Below, piece after piece: positions 1 to 7,671 of a stretch of 64,000 nucleotides of DNA. The translations under genes were made by a program, and so were the position numbers. Numbering within the stretch: position 1 is the stretch's first letter; every line of letters begins with the position of its first letter. Source of the stretch: Flavobacterium anseongense (GTDB lineage: Bacteria > Bacteroidota > Bacteroidia > Flavobacteriales > Flavobacteriaceae); the NCBI RefSeq assembly GCF_021608185.1, contig NZ_JAKIHN010000005.1:186001-250000 (forward strand), in the 5' to 3' direction. A model generated the notes under the pieces. That model searched no databases, was not told where the DNA came from, and worked only from the letters and a program-made list of their open reading frames with translations.

Positions 1-382
1 AAAAAACAACTTTTTCAACCGAAATCAACAATTAAAGTTATTTACAAAAAGTGTCTTTTTTTAGTTGTGAACAACTGTTAATTAAACTTCAAAAAAGGTT
101 AAAAATGAAGCTTTTAATTTGTCAAAAGTCTGTTGATAATTTGGTATAAAAAACTAAAACTTTAAAATCTAATTTTTAAAATTAAAGTTATTACACAAAT
201 AAACACCCTATAATAACCATCATAAATTTAAATTTTTAAATCTTTTCTTTTTGTTGTTTTTAATAAGTGTTGATAACATTCTTTTATAAAAGCTAAAAGT
301 TATTTTTTAGATAAATATTAATACTTAATTCTAATATCTTAATACTTCTTCGTAATTTTCAGCATTAATTAGAAAATGAATA
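1..382. other. AT-rich intergenic region with DnaA-box-like words
   Basis: No plausible gene is visible in this stretch, which is very AT-rich and full of A and T runs. It carries TGTTGATAA twice (131-139 and 268-276), a 7/9 match on the other strand (22-30) and an interrupted palindrome AGTTGT-GA-ACAACT (63-76). TGTTGATAA is one base away from the classical DnaA box TGTGGATAA. A weak -7-like box, TAATTTTC, lies at 353-360 before rnr. The region could be an origin-related segment or simply a long AT-rich leader; the sequence alone does not decide. Confidence 0.4.
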
Positions 383-2563
383 ATGAGTAAGAAACACAAA
401 AAGTTCGGGAAAAATGAAAAGACCTTTTCCGAAAAGATATTTAAGATACTTTCAAAAAACGCCAATAAACCTTTTAACTACAAACAAATTGCTGCTATTT
501 TAGAATTGGATGATACTAAAAGCAGAAACGAAATAATCAAAGATTTAAAAATTTTAGCAGCTCAAAAGCTAATTATTGAATCAGAACCAGGAAAGTATTT
601 AGTCAAAGCTTCCAGTCAGCAATATTACGAAGGCGTTGTGGACATGACTTCCAGAAAAGCAGGCTATTTTGTTTGCGAAGATTTAGAAAACGATGTCTTT
701 ATTCCGTTTATAAATCTGAATCATGCTTTAGATGGCGACAAAGTAAAAGCGTATGTGTATAACCGAAGAAGTTCCAGAAAACCAGAAGCCGAAGTTATAG
801 AAATCATCGAAAGACATAAAAACGAATTCGTTGGTGTTGTTGATATTCAAAAGAATTTTGGATTTGTAACGACTGCCAACGCTAAAATGTATACTGATAT
901 TTTTATTCCAAAAAATAAACTAGGTGAAGCAGAACATGGCGATGTAGTTTTAGTAAAATTAGAAGATTGGCCTGCAAAAGCGGATTCTCCTTTTGGTTCT
1001 GTGATAAAAGTACTTGGAAAACCAGGCGAACACAATACCGAAATTCACGCCATTTTAGCGGAATATGGATTGCCTTATGATTTTCCTATTGAAGTAGAAG
1101 CTTATGCAAATAAATTAGACACTTCGATAACGCAAAATGAAATTGATAAACGGCGCGATATGCGAAAAGTGTTGACGTTTACAATTGATCCCAAAGATGC
1201 AAAAGATTTTGATGATGCTTTGTCGTTTCAGGTTTTAGAAAACGGAAACTATGAAATTGGTGTTCATATTGCTGATGTTTCGCATTATTTACAGGAAGGA
1301 ACAATCTTAGACGATGAAGCGTATAAAAGAGCAACTTCGGTTTATTTGGTAGACAGAGTTGTACCAATGTTACCTGAAGTTTTATCCAATTTTGCCTGTT
1401 CACTTCGTCCGTATGAAGAAAAATATACGTTTTCAGCAATTTTTCAATTGAATGCTAAAGCCGAAGTTTTAGATTCATGGTTTGGAAGAACAGTGATTTA
1501 TTCTGACCAGCGTTTTGCCTACGAAGAAGCGCAACATATTATTGAAACAAAATCGGATATAATTCCGGCAGCAATTTCTTTGACCGGAAAGGAATATAAA
1601 GTTCCGGCTGAAATCGTAACAGCGACTTTAAAACAGGATGAATTAGCTAAAATTCTACGCAGAAAAAGAATGGCTGATGGTGCGATTTCGTTTGATAAAG
1701 TCGAAGTAAAATTTAATCTGGATGAAAATTCAGAACCTGTTGGTGTTTTCTTTAAAATCTCAAAAGATGCCAATCATTTGATTGAAGAATTCATGTTGTT
1801 AGCCAATAGAAAAGTGGCGGAATTTATAGGAAAACAAAAGAAAACATTCATTTACAGAATTCACGACGAACCAAACGAAGACAAATTAATCAACCTACAA
1901 ACCGTAATTTCTAAGTTTGGTTATGCTATAAACATGAAATCTAAACAGGATATTTCAAAATCATTAAATAAATTATTGAATGATGTCAATGGAAAAAAAG
2001 AGCAGAATTTGGTAGATACATTGACAATTCGAAGTATGAGTAAAGCTAAATATTCTACTGAAAACATTGGTCATTACGGTTTGGCGTTCGATTATTACAG
2101 TCATTTTACTTCACCAATCAGAAGATATCCTGATGTGATGGCACACCGATTATTGCAATATTATCTAGATGGCGGGAAAAGTGTCAATCAGGATGATTAC
2201 GAAGAAAAATGTGCTCATTCCAGTGATATGGAAGGTTTGGCAGCACAAGCTGAAAGAGATTCGGTAAAATACATGCAGGTAAAATACATGCAGGATCATA
2301 AAGATCAAGAGTTTCTTGGTGTTATTTCTGGAGTTACCGAATGGGGAATTTATGTTGAAATCATCGAAAATAAATGCGAAGGCATGGTTCGAATTCGTGA
2401 AATAAAAGAAGACTATTATACGTTTGACGAAAAGCAGTATGCTTTGGTTGGTCAGGCAACACAGAGTATTTTACAGCTTGGAGACGAAGTTTTTGTAAAA
2501 GTAAAAAATGCTGACTTAGTTAAGAAACAATTGGATTTCCATTATATTAGAAGAAAAGAATAG
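383..2563 (+). CDS. rnr: Ribonuclease R (3'-5' exoribonuclease, RNB family)
   Basis: This 726-residue protein degrades structured RNA from the 3' end in the cytoplasm and takes part in mRNA decay and rRNA quality control. An N-terminal winged-helix region (about 15-75) is followed by two cold-shock OB folds (about 80-225), the RNB catalytic domain with the acidic cluster DPKDAKDFDD near residue 270 that binds Mg2+, and a C-terminal S1 domain (about 640-720). The length is normal for RNase R. The start ATG at 383 was chosen because the ATG at 376 is in another frame and stops after four codons. One base separates it from the next gene, so the two are probably co-transcribed. Confidence 0.97.
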   Translation: MSKKHKKFGKNEKTFSEKIFKILSKNANKPFNYKQIAAILELDDTKSRNEIIKDLKILAAQKLIIESEPGKYLVKASSQQYYEGVVDMTSRKAGYFVCEDLENDVFIPFINLNHALDGDKVKAYVYNRRSSRKPEAEVIEIIERHKNEFVGVVDIQKNFGFVTTANAKMYTDIFIPKNKLGEAEHGDVVLVKLEDWPAKADSPFGSVIKVLGKPGEHNTEIHAILAEYGLPYDFPIEVEAYANKLDTSITQNEIDKRRDMRKVLTFTIDPKDAKDFDDALSFQVLENGNYEIGVHIADVSHYLQEGTILDDEAYKRATSVYLVDRVVPMLPEVLSNFACSLRPYEEKYTFSAIFQLNAKAEVLDSWFGRTVIYSDQRFAYEEAQHIIETKSDIIPAAISLTGKEYKVPAEIVTATLKQDELAKILRRKRMADGAISFDKVEVKFNLDENSEPVGVFFKISKDANHLIEEFMLLANRKVAEFIGKQKKTFIYRIHDEPNEDKLINLQTVISKFGYAINMKSKQDISKSLNKLLNDVNGKKEQNLVDTLTIRSMSKAKYSTENIGHYGLAFDYYSHFTSPIRRYPDVMAHRLLQYYLDGGKSVNQDDYEEKCAHSSDMEGLAAQAERDSVKYMQVKYMQDHKDQEFLGVISGVTEWGIYVEIIENKCEGMVRIREIKEDYYTFDEKQYALVGQATQSILQLGDEVFVKVKNADLVKKQLDFHYIRRKE

Positions 2564-2564
2564 T

Positions 2565-3230
2565 ATGAAAAAATTAGTTTTTAGTTTATTGTTAATCAGT
2601 TCAATGGCTTTTGCTCAGGAAACCAAAAATGTGGGCGATTTTAACAAAGTAACTTCCTTTGACCGTATTGATGTTTTTCTTGTTCCAAGTGATGAAAACA
2701 AAGTGCAACTCGATGGAAAAGGAGCTGATGAAGTGGAATTGGTCAATAAAAATGGCGAATTAAAAATCAGAATGCCATTGACAAAATTATTAGATGGCGA
2801 TAACATTTCAGTTACTGTTTATTATAAAAAAATAACTGCAGTTGAAGCTAACGAAGGTTCCAGAATTGCCTGTGGCGATAAAATTAATTCGGTTACTTTT
2901 GATGTAATTGCTAAAGAAGGTTCTGAAGTAAAATTGATTTTAGATGTTGAAAAATTGAATGTCAGAACGGCGAATGGTTCAAAAGTTTCATTGGAAGGAA
3001 ACGCTGATATTCAGGATGTTTTAGTTAATTCGGGTGGAATTTATGAGGCAGAAAAATTAGAATCACAAATAGCTACTGTAGCTTGCAATGCTGGTGGAGA
3101 AGCCGATATTTTTGCCACTAATATTGTTGATGCAAAAGTTAGAGCTGGTGGAGAGATTACTATTTATGGAAATCCGAAACAAATCAACAAAAAGATTGTA
3201 GCTGGCGGATCAATTGAACAGGCAAAGTAG
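2565..3230 (+). CDS. Head GIN domain (DUF2807) secreted protein
   Basis: This 221-residue protein starts with a signal peptide (cleavage expected after SMAFAQ, about residue 18). The rest is a repetitive beta-rich pattern of short strands punctuated by glycine and asparagine, typical of DUF2807/head-GIN proteins, which fold as a beta helix. It probably acts in the periplasm or at the cell surface; the molecular function of the family is unknown. It begins one base after the rnr stop codon. No catalytic motif is seen. Family assignment is good, function is not known. Confidence 0.85.
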   Translation: MKKLVFSLLLISSMAFAQETKNVGDFNKVTSFDRIDVFLVPSDENKVQLDGKGADEVELVNKNGELKIRMPLTKLLDGDNISVTVYYKKITAVEANEGSRIACGDKINSVTFDVIAKEGSEVKLILDVEKLNVRTANGSKVSLEGNADIQDVLVNSGGIYEAEKLESQIATVACNAGGEADIFATNIVDAKVRAGGEITIYGNPKQINKKIVAGGSIEQAK

Positions 3231-3284
3231 ATTTAATTTTACATTTTGAATTTTAAATTCTAAATTGCAATGTCAAAATTGTAA
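3231..3284. repeat. Candidate short-word palindrome between GIN gene and LysE gene
   Basis: The gap holds TTACATTTTGA (3239-3249) and, near the next start codon, TCAAAATTGTAA (3273-3284), nearly complementary arms around an AT-rich middle with ATTTTAAATTCTAAATT-like words. It resembles the other word palindromes of this window but is weaker because its words are low in complexity. Confidence 0.4.
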
Positions 3285-3286
3285 CA

Positions 3287-3982
3287 ATGATTTTACTTCA
3301 AGATATTTTATCTGCCATTCCGCTTGGTTTCTTTCTAAGTTTTATGATTGGACCAGTATTCTTTGTATTACTCGAAACCAGTGTTGTTAAAGGATTTAGA
3401 GCCGCAATTGTTTTTGATGCAGGTGTGGTTTTAGCCGATATTGTTTTTATTACCATTGCTTTTTTTAGTAGTTATCGATTAATTCAAAGCATTAAAGATG
3501 ATCCGGCATTGTTTATTTTCGGTGGATTAGTAATGCTGACTTATGGTATTATTTCTTTTGTGAATAACAGAAAGGAAGCCAGAAAAGTTAATATTGACGA
3601 AATTGATCCAAAAGAGCTGGCTAAAACCAATTATCTCTCTTTGTTCATCAAAGGTTTTTTCCTGAATTTTATCAATATTGGCGTACTCGGATTTTGGTTA
3701 GCAATTCTGATAACTATTGGCCCTCAGCTGGAATTAAAAACATCCAGAATGTTGGCTTTTTTCTCCACTTTAATTGTTACTTATTTTGTAACCGATATTT
3801 TCAAAATACTTTTAGCCAAGCAATTGCGAAACCAACTCAACCAAAAAAACATTCTTTTAATCAAGAAGTTTATCAGCATTGTTTTGATTATTTCGGGTGT
3901 ATTTCTTTTAACTCAAGGCTGGTTTCCAAAGGAGCAAAAAATCGTCAATAAAGCGTTTGAAGAGTTAGAGAATAAACAATAA
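3287..3982 (+). CDS. LysE family amino-acid exporter (inner membrane)
   Basis: This is a 231-residue integral membrane protein with about six hydrophobic segments. The N-terminus has the LysE/RhtB-type signature (PLGFFLSFMIGPVFFVLLE-like, residues about 12-30) in which a glycine-proline pair sits in the first helix. Family members export amino acids or related small molecules; the substrate cannot be read from sequence. A charged cytoplasmic loop (about 98-115) separates the two halves, as is usual in the family. The start at 3287 directly follows a short palindromic repeat. Membrane transporter assignment is solid, substrate is unknown. Confidence 0.88.
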   Translation: MILLQDILSAIPLGFFLSFMIGPVFFVLLETSVVKGFRAAIVFDAGVVLADIVFITIAFFSSYRLIQSIKDDPALFIFGGLVMLTYGIISFVNNRKEARKVNIDEIDPKELAKTNYLSLFIKGFFLNFINIGVLGFWLAILITIGPQLELKTSRMLAFFSTLIVTYFVTDIFKILLAKQLRNQLNQKNILLIKKFISIVLIISGVFLLTQGWFPKEQKIVNKAFEELENKQ

Positions 3983-4088
3983 AAAAACTATAAGTTTCCT
4001 TGAAGGTTTCAGAGACATCTTCGGGATATGAATACTATCTTTAATTAATTTTTTAGATTCTTTCTTCGTCAGAAGGACAAATAAAAAA

Positions 4089-4110
4089 GAGCTACTATTT
4101 CTAGTAACTC
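4089..4110 (-). terminator. Rho-independent terminator of tRNA-Cys
   Basis: Read on the minus strand, GAGTTACTA (4110-4102) pairs with TAGTAGCTC (4097-4089), with one G-U pair and a 4-nt loop, and is followed by TTTTTT. It lies 6 nt after the 3' end of the tRNA, so it most likely ends the tRNA transcript. Confidence 0.8.
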
Positions 4111-4115
4111 TTTTG

Positions 4116-4186
4116 AGGCATCTTCCGGATTCGAACCGGAGTAGACGGTTTTGCAGACCGGTGCCTAGCCGCTCGGCCAAGATGCC
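4116..4186 (-). tRNA. tRNA-Cys (anticodon GCA)
   Basis: A 71-nt cloverleaf on the minus strand. The acceptor stem pairs GGCATCT (4186-4180) with AGATGCC (4123-4117), the discriminator base is U (4116), as expected for cysteine, the anticodon GCA lies at 4154-4152, and the T arm contains GGTTCGAATCC. The CCA end is not encoded. It is a single-gene unit with its own -7 box upstream and terminator downstream. Confidence 0.96.
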
Positions 4187-4195
4187 GTTGGTCGG

Positions 4196-4203
4196 CAAAT
4201 ATA
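4196..4203 (-). promoter_or_regulatory. -7 box of tRNA-Cys promoter
   Basis: The minus strand reads TATATTTG, a perfect match to the Bacteroidota TANNTTTG box, about 10 nt before the tRNA 5' end. No clear -33 TTG is present; that position is occupied by a tandem short-word repeat. Confidence 0.7.
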
Positions 4204-4209
4204 GGAATT

Positions 4210-4270
4210 AATTTGAAATTTGAAATTTGAAACTCACTTTTTTTGGAATTTGGAATTTATATTTTGGAAT
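4210..4270. repeat. Tandem 7-bp words between tRNA-Cys and folB
   Basis: The gap holds about three copies of a 7-bp word (AATTTGA phase, 4210-4232) and then copies of TTTGGAA/TTGGAAT up to the folB stop codon. It is a member of the short-word repeat class of this window, although its two halves are not clear reverse complements. Confidence 0.6.
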
Positions 4271-4630
4271 TTAGCTGCGGTATTCTTCCATTTCAATAGT
4301 AACCGCTTCAACATCACCACCAATAGGTGGGTTGAGTTTTGAAACCGCTAAAAGAATTCGGGAAATGGCCGGAATTTCACTAAAAATTCTGGTAATAATT
4401 CTGTGTGCCACATGTTCTAATAATTTGGAACGAATCGCCATTTCTTCGACAACAATTTTATTTAAAAGCACATAATCAACGGTGTCTTTGAGCTCATCAG
4501 AAACAGAAGATTTTCTCAAATCGGTTTTGATTTCCAAATCCACACGATAATCCGAACCAATTCTGCCTTCTTCTTCCAGGCAACCGTGAAAAGAAAAAGT
4601 TCTTATATTTTGAAGTTTTATGGTGCCCAT
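4271..4630 (-). CDS. folB: Dihydroneopterin aldolase
   Basis: This 119-residue enzyme converts 7,8-dihydroneopterin to 6-hydroxymethyl-dihydropterin and glycolaldehyde in folate synthesis. The sequence shows the FolB fold: an N-terminal strand with FHGCLEEEGRIGSDY containing the pterin-binding glutamate, the central VDYVLL region, and a C-terminal KLNPPIGGDVEAVTIE segment with the catalytic lysine. Length is typical. The gene stands alone, divergent from glnS; a 7/8 match to the -7 box (minus TACTTTTA, 4661-4668) lies upstream. Confidence 0.94.
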   Translation of the reverse strand: MGTIKLQNIRTFSFHGCLEEEGRIGSDYRVDLEIKTDLRKSSVSDELKDTVDYVLLNKIVVEEMAIRSKLLEHVAHRIITRIFSEIPAISRILLAVSKLNPPIGGDVEAVTIEMEEYRS

Positions 4631-4640
4631 ATTTGTGGAT

Positions 4641-4734
4641 TTGGTTATTCGTTTATTCGATAAAAGTACTAAATATTTGTATTTCTACCGTTAAAAAGTC
4701 AAATAACCAAATAACCGAATTACCAAATAACCAA
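4641..4734. repeat. Octad-word palindrome between folB and glnS
   Basis: The right arm has four tandem 8-bp words, AAATAACC, AAATAACC, GAATTACC, AAATAACC (4701-4732). The left arm, TTGGTTATTCGTTTATTCG (4641-4659), has complementary words; TTGGTTATT (4641-4649) pairs perfectly with 4702-4710 and again with 4726-4734. The right arm ends 10 nt before the glnS -7 box. Confidence 0.75.
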
Positions 4735-4743
4735 CTATTTTGA

Positions 4744-4751
4744 TAACTTTG
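4744..4751 (+). promoter_or_regulatory. -7 box of glnS promoter
   Basis: TAACTTTG matches TANNTTTG exactly and lies 18 nt before the ATG at 4770. It shows that the longer reading frame from TTG 4740 is not the real start. No -33 TTG is seen; the octad repeat occupies that position. Confidence 0.7.
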
Positions 4752-4769
4752 TCGCTCAAAATTTTGAAT

Positions 4770-6455
4770 ATGTCAACAGAAGAGAAGTCGCTTAATTTCA
4801 TTGAACAAATTATAGAAGAAGATTTGAAAAAAGGTTTGTCAAAAGACAAATTGCGTTTTCGTTTTCCGCCTGAGCCAAACGGGTATTTGCACGTTGGTCA
4901 TGCTAGTGCTATTTGTTTAAACTTTGGATTAGGATTAGATTATCAGGCGCCGGTGAATCTGCGTTTTGATGATACCAATCCGGCGAAAGAAGAGCAGGAA
5001 TATGTAGATGCTATCAAAAGAGATATCGAATGGCTTGGTTATAAATGGAGTAACGAATGTTATGCTTCTGATTATTTTCAGCAATTATATGACTGGGCAG
5101 TTGAATTTATCAAAGCCGGAAAAGCTTATGTTGATAGCCAATCTTCAGAAGAAATGGCAATTCAAAAAGGAACACCAACAACTCCCGGAACAAATTCGCC
5201 TTACAGAGATCGTTCGGTTGAAGAGAATTTAGATTTGTTTACTCGAATGAAAAATGGGGAATTTCCAAACGGAACACATATTCTTCGCGCCAAGATAAGT
5301 ATGAACGCCAACAATATGTTGATGCGCGATCCAATTATGTATCGAATTCTGCATGCACATCATCACAGAACAGGGAACGATTGGTGTATTTATCCAATGT
5401 ATGACTGGGCTCACGGAGAGAGTGATTATTTAGAGCAGATTTCACATTCATTTTGTACACTCGAATTTTTGCCTCACCGCGAATTATATGATTGGTTTTT
5501 AGACCAGGTTTATGATATCAAAAAAGTACGTCCAAAGCAAAGAGAATTTGCACGCCGTAATCTTTCGCATACAGTCGTTTCTAAAAGAAAGCTACTGCAA
5601 TTAGTAGAAGAAGGACACGTAACAGCTTGGGATGATCCAAGAATGAGCACAATTTCAGGAATGCGTCGTCGTGGTTATCCACCAATGGCGATTCGAAATT
5701 TTGCGAATACTATCGGAATTGCAAAACGTGAAAATCTGATTGATGTTTCACTTCTGGAATTCTGTGTACGAGATATTTTGAATAAAACAGCACCAAGAGT
5801 TATGGCGGTTTTGAATCCGGTGAAGCTCGTTATTACGAATTATCCGGAAGGAAAAGAAGAAAATTTAGATGCCGAAAACAGTCAGGAAGATGAAAGTTTA
5901 GGTTTTAGAAAAGTGCCCTTTTCAAAAGAATTATACATCGAAAGAGAAGATTTTCAGGAAGAAGCCAACAAGAAATTTTTCCGTTTGACATTAGGAACAG
6001 AAGTTCGTTTGAAAAATGCTTATATCATTAAAGGTGAATCTGTTGTAAAAGATGCTGCCGGAAATATAACTGAAATTCATTGTACTTATGATGAAGATTC
6101 ACGAAGCGGAAGTGGGACAGAAGCTTCTCAACGAAAAGTAAAAGGAACGATTCACTGGGTTTCTATCAATCATGCGATTGAAGCGGAAGTTCGTATTTAT
6201 GACCGGCTTTTTACACATGAAAATCCGGATGGCGATAAAGATGTCGATTTTAAAAAATACATTAATCCAAATTCGTTGGAAGTAATTACAGGATATTTAG
6301 AACCAAGTTTGGCAACAGCTAAAAACGGTGAGCGATTCCAGTTTCAACGTTTGGGATATTTTTGTGTTGATAAAGATTCTTCTTCTGAAAAATTGGTTTT
6401 TAACAAAACAGTTGGCTTACGAGATACTTGGGCAAAATTGGAAAGCAAAGAATAA
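4770..6455 (+). CDS. glnS: Glutamine--tRNA ligase
   Basis: This 561-residue class I synthetase charges tRNA-Gln with glutamine directly. The HIGH motif is HVGH (residues 41-44), the KMSKS equivalent is VVSKR (269-273), and the C-terminal half carries the two anticodon-binding beta barrels. Length is normal. The ATG at 4770 was chosen over an in-frame TTG at 4740 because the -7 box at 4744-4751 lies between them. GltX further along lacks a reason to be non-discriminating, since both synthetases are present. A strong terminator follows. Confidence 0.96.
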   Translation: MSTEEKSLNFIEQIIEEDLKKGLSKDKLRFRFPPEPNGYLHVGHASAICLNFGLGLDYQAPVNLRFDDTNPAKEEQEYVDAIKRDIEWLGYKWSNECYASDYFQQLYDWAVEFIKAGKAYVDSQSSEEMAIQKGTPTTPGTNSPYRDRSVEENLDLFTRMKNGEFPNGTHILRAKISMNANNMLMRDPIMYRILHAHHHRTGNDWCIYPMYDWAHGESDYLEQISHSFCTLEFLPHRELYDWFLDQVYDIKKVRPKQREFARRNLSHTVVSKRKLLQLVEEGHVTAWDDPRMSTISGMRRRGYPPMAIRNFANTIGIAKRENLIDVSLLEFCVRDILNKTAPRVMAVLNPVKLVITNYPEGKEENLDAENSQEDESLGFRKVPFSKELYIEREDFQEEANKKFFRLTLGTEVRLKNAYIIKGESVVKDAAGNITEIHCTYDEDSRSGSGTEASQRKVKGTIHWVSINHAIEAEVRIYDRLFTHENPDGDKDVDFKKYINPNSLEVITGYLEPSLATAKNGERFQFQRLGYFCVDKDSSSEKLVFNKTVGLRDTWAKLESKE

Positions 6456-6478
6456 TTTCGAAATAGATTTTATAAATG

Positions 6479-6505
6479 GAAAGCCTGCTTTTTTAGCGGG
6501 CTTTC
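6479..6505 (+). terminator. Rho-independent terminator of glnS
   Basis: GAAAGCCTGC (6479-6488) pairs with GCGGGCTTTC (6496-6505) through one G-U pair around a 7-nt T-rich loop, followed by TTATTATTT. It sits 24 nt after the glnS stop codon. Confidence 0.8.
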
Positions 6506-6736
6506 TTATTATTTAGAAAACCTATGACAATTACAATAAATATAATTTTTAACAATTAAAATTAGCTTCCATAAATTGATTTTAGTGAATTTTTTAAATT
6601 CAGAAAGCCTAAATCATCATTGATTAGAAGAACTTTCATTATTTGGCTTTATATTAAGTTTCGACTGTTTAACGGCAATTTAACGTCAGGCACAGTTTAA
6701 TTTTTGTATTTTTATTCCAATTAAATTTTAAAAGTT

Positions 6737-7033
6737 ATGTCAACTAAAAACGGAAATAGCATTTTGGCACTTATAGCAGGTGCAGCAATTGGAGCTGCCA
6801 TCGGAATTTTATTTGCTCCGGATAAAGGTTCAAAAACCAGAGAAAAAATAAAAGAAGGTTTAGATGATTTAAAAGATGAAACCAATGAGAAATTTTCAAA
6901 GACAAAAGATGACTTAAAAGAAACGGTCGAAGATTTACTTTCTAATTCGAGTTATAAAGCCGAAGAAGCAATCACTTTTTTGGAAGAGAAATTAGCCGAG
7001 CTCAAAAAACAAAACGCCAAACTTCAGAAATAA
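6737..7033 (+). CDS. YtxH domain protein (small, membrane-anchored)
   Basis: A 98-residue protein with one N-terminal hydrophobic segment (about 8-28, rich in Ala, Gly and Ile, followed by FAPDKGSKTREKI), then a charged helical region. This is the YtxH/gas-vesicle-like pattern, a family often linked to general stress in Gram-positive bacteria; its role in Bacteroidota is unknown. It is the first of three tightly packed genes: its stop codon overlaps the next start (TAATG at 7031-7035). A T-rich stretch with no clean promoter match precedes it. Confidence 0.82.
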   Translation: MSTKNGNSILALIAGAAIGAAIGILFAPDKGSKTREKIKEGLDDLKDETNEKFSKTKDDLKETVEDLLSNSSYKAEEAITFLEEKLAELKKQNAKLQK

Positions 7034-7386
7034 TGGCATTAGAAGAAATAAAGGAAAACGTCGAAGACATTCAGGAAAATGCCAAAGCTTATTTAGAAAG
7101 CAGCATTGCGTACTACAAACTATGGGGTTTCAAAGTTGCGATGAAATCAACTACTTTGGCGCTCAAATTTTTTCTGATTGCCATTTGTCTTGTCATTGTT
7201 TTACTTTTTATATCAGTTGCTGGCGCTATGGCTTTAGGCAATTTATTCGGAAATTATCCGCTAGGCTTTTTGGCTGTAGCCGGAATTTATTTGATATTGG
7301 CATTGCTTTTATTTTTAGTAAAAGATAAAATAGTAGAAGGACCAATTTTGGAAAAATTCTCAGAAATATTTTTTAACGAAGACTAA
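7033..7386 (+). CDS. Phage holin superfamily III-like membrane protein
   Basis: A 117-residue protein with a charged amphipathic N-terminus (1-40) and two strong transmembrane segments (about 48-72 and 75-98), followed by a short cytoplasmic tail. The pattern fits the holin-X/superfamily III group commonly found next to YtxH proteins in Flavobacteria. Despite the family name nothing suggests phage origin: there are no lysis or phage genes nearby. It probably forms a membrane assembly with the neighbours, which is inference from gene order. Confidence 0.75.
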   Translation: MALEEIKENVEDIQENAKAYLESSIAYYKLWGFKVAMKSTTLALKFFLIAICLVIVLLFISVAGAMALGNLFGNYPLGFLAVAGIYLILALLLFLVKDKIVEGPILEKFSEIFFNED

Positions 7387-7388
7387 TT

Positions 7389-7643
7389 ATGGAAACTAAA
7401 AAATATTCCTCTTACGCCGAAATTAACCATGATTTAGAAATTCTAAGACTGGAAAAAGAAATTCATTATAAAAAAATGCTTTTGAGTATTGACAAGACAA
7501 AAGAAAGTTTTCTTCCTTCTAAAACAGTTTCGTTAATTAGTGATATCTATCAAAAGGCAACATCCGGAATGTTAGGAACGATTTTAAAGATTGCGATTCC
7601 GTATGCAATCAATTGGTATATAAATAGAAAAAGAGGCGATTAA
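7389..7643 (+). CDS. Small conserved protein of the ytxH operon (DUF6327-like?)
   Basis: This 84-residue protein has a charged helical N-terminus containing SYAEINHDLEILRLEKEIHY, then a C-terminal hydrophobic stretch (about 62-77) and a basic end. It starts 2 nt after the holin-like gene and is surely co-transcribed. It resembles, from memory, the DUF6327 family that follows YtxH/holin pairs in Flavobacteria; I cannot confirm this. Function unknown; possibly a membrane-peripheral partner of the two preceding proteins. The last codons form part of the terminator stem. Confidence 0.7.
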   Translation: METKKYSSYAEINHDLEILRLEKEIHYKKMLLSIDKTKESFLPSKTVSLISDIYQKATSGMLGTILKIAIPYAINWYINRKRGD

Positions 7644-7650
7644 GCCTCTT
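7631..7650 (+). terminator. Terminator overlapping the end of the ytxH operon
   Basis: AAGAGGC (7631-7637) pairs with GCCTCTT (7644-7650) around a 6-nt loop, followed by a T run. The stem begins inside the last coding triplets and the stop codon TAA is in the loop, so coding and termination signals overlap. Confidence 0.85.
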
Positions 7651-7671
7651 TTTTATTCTATCCTGATTCGA

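Noticed and set aside
3965..4198. Minus-strand ORF of 77 residues overlapping tRNA-Cys
   Set aside because: It covers the tRNA gene and its terminator and has no protein-like features.
7033..7386. Prophage remnant suggested by the holin-like gene
   Set aside because: No other phage-like gene is nearby, and the YtxH-holin-small protein trio looks like a resident operon.
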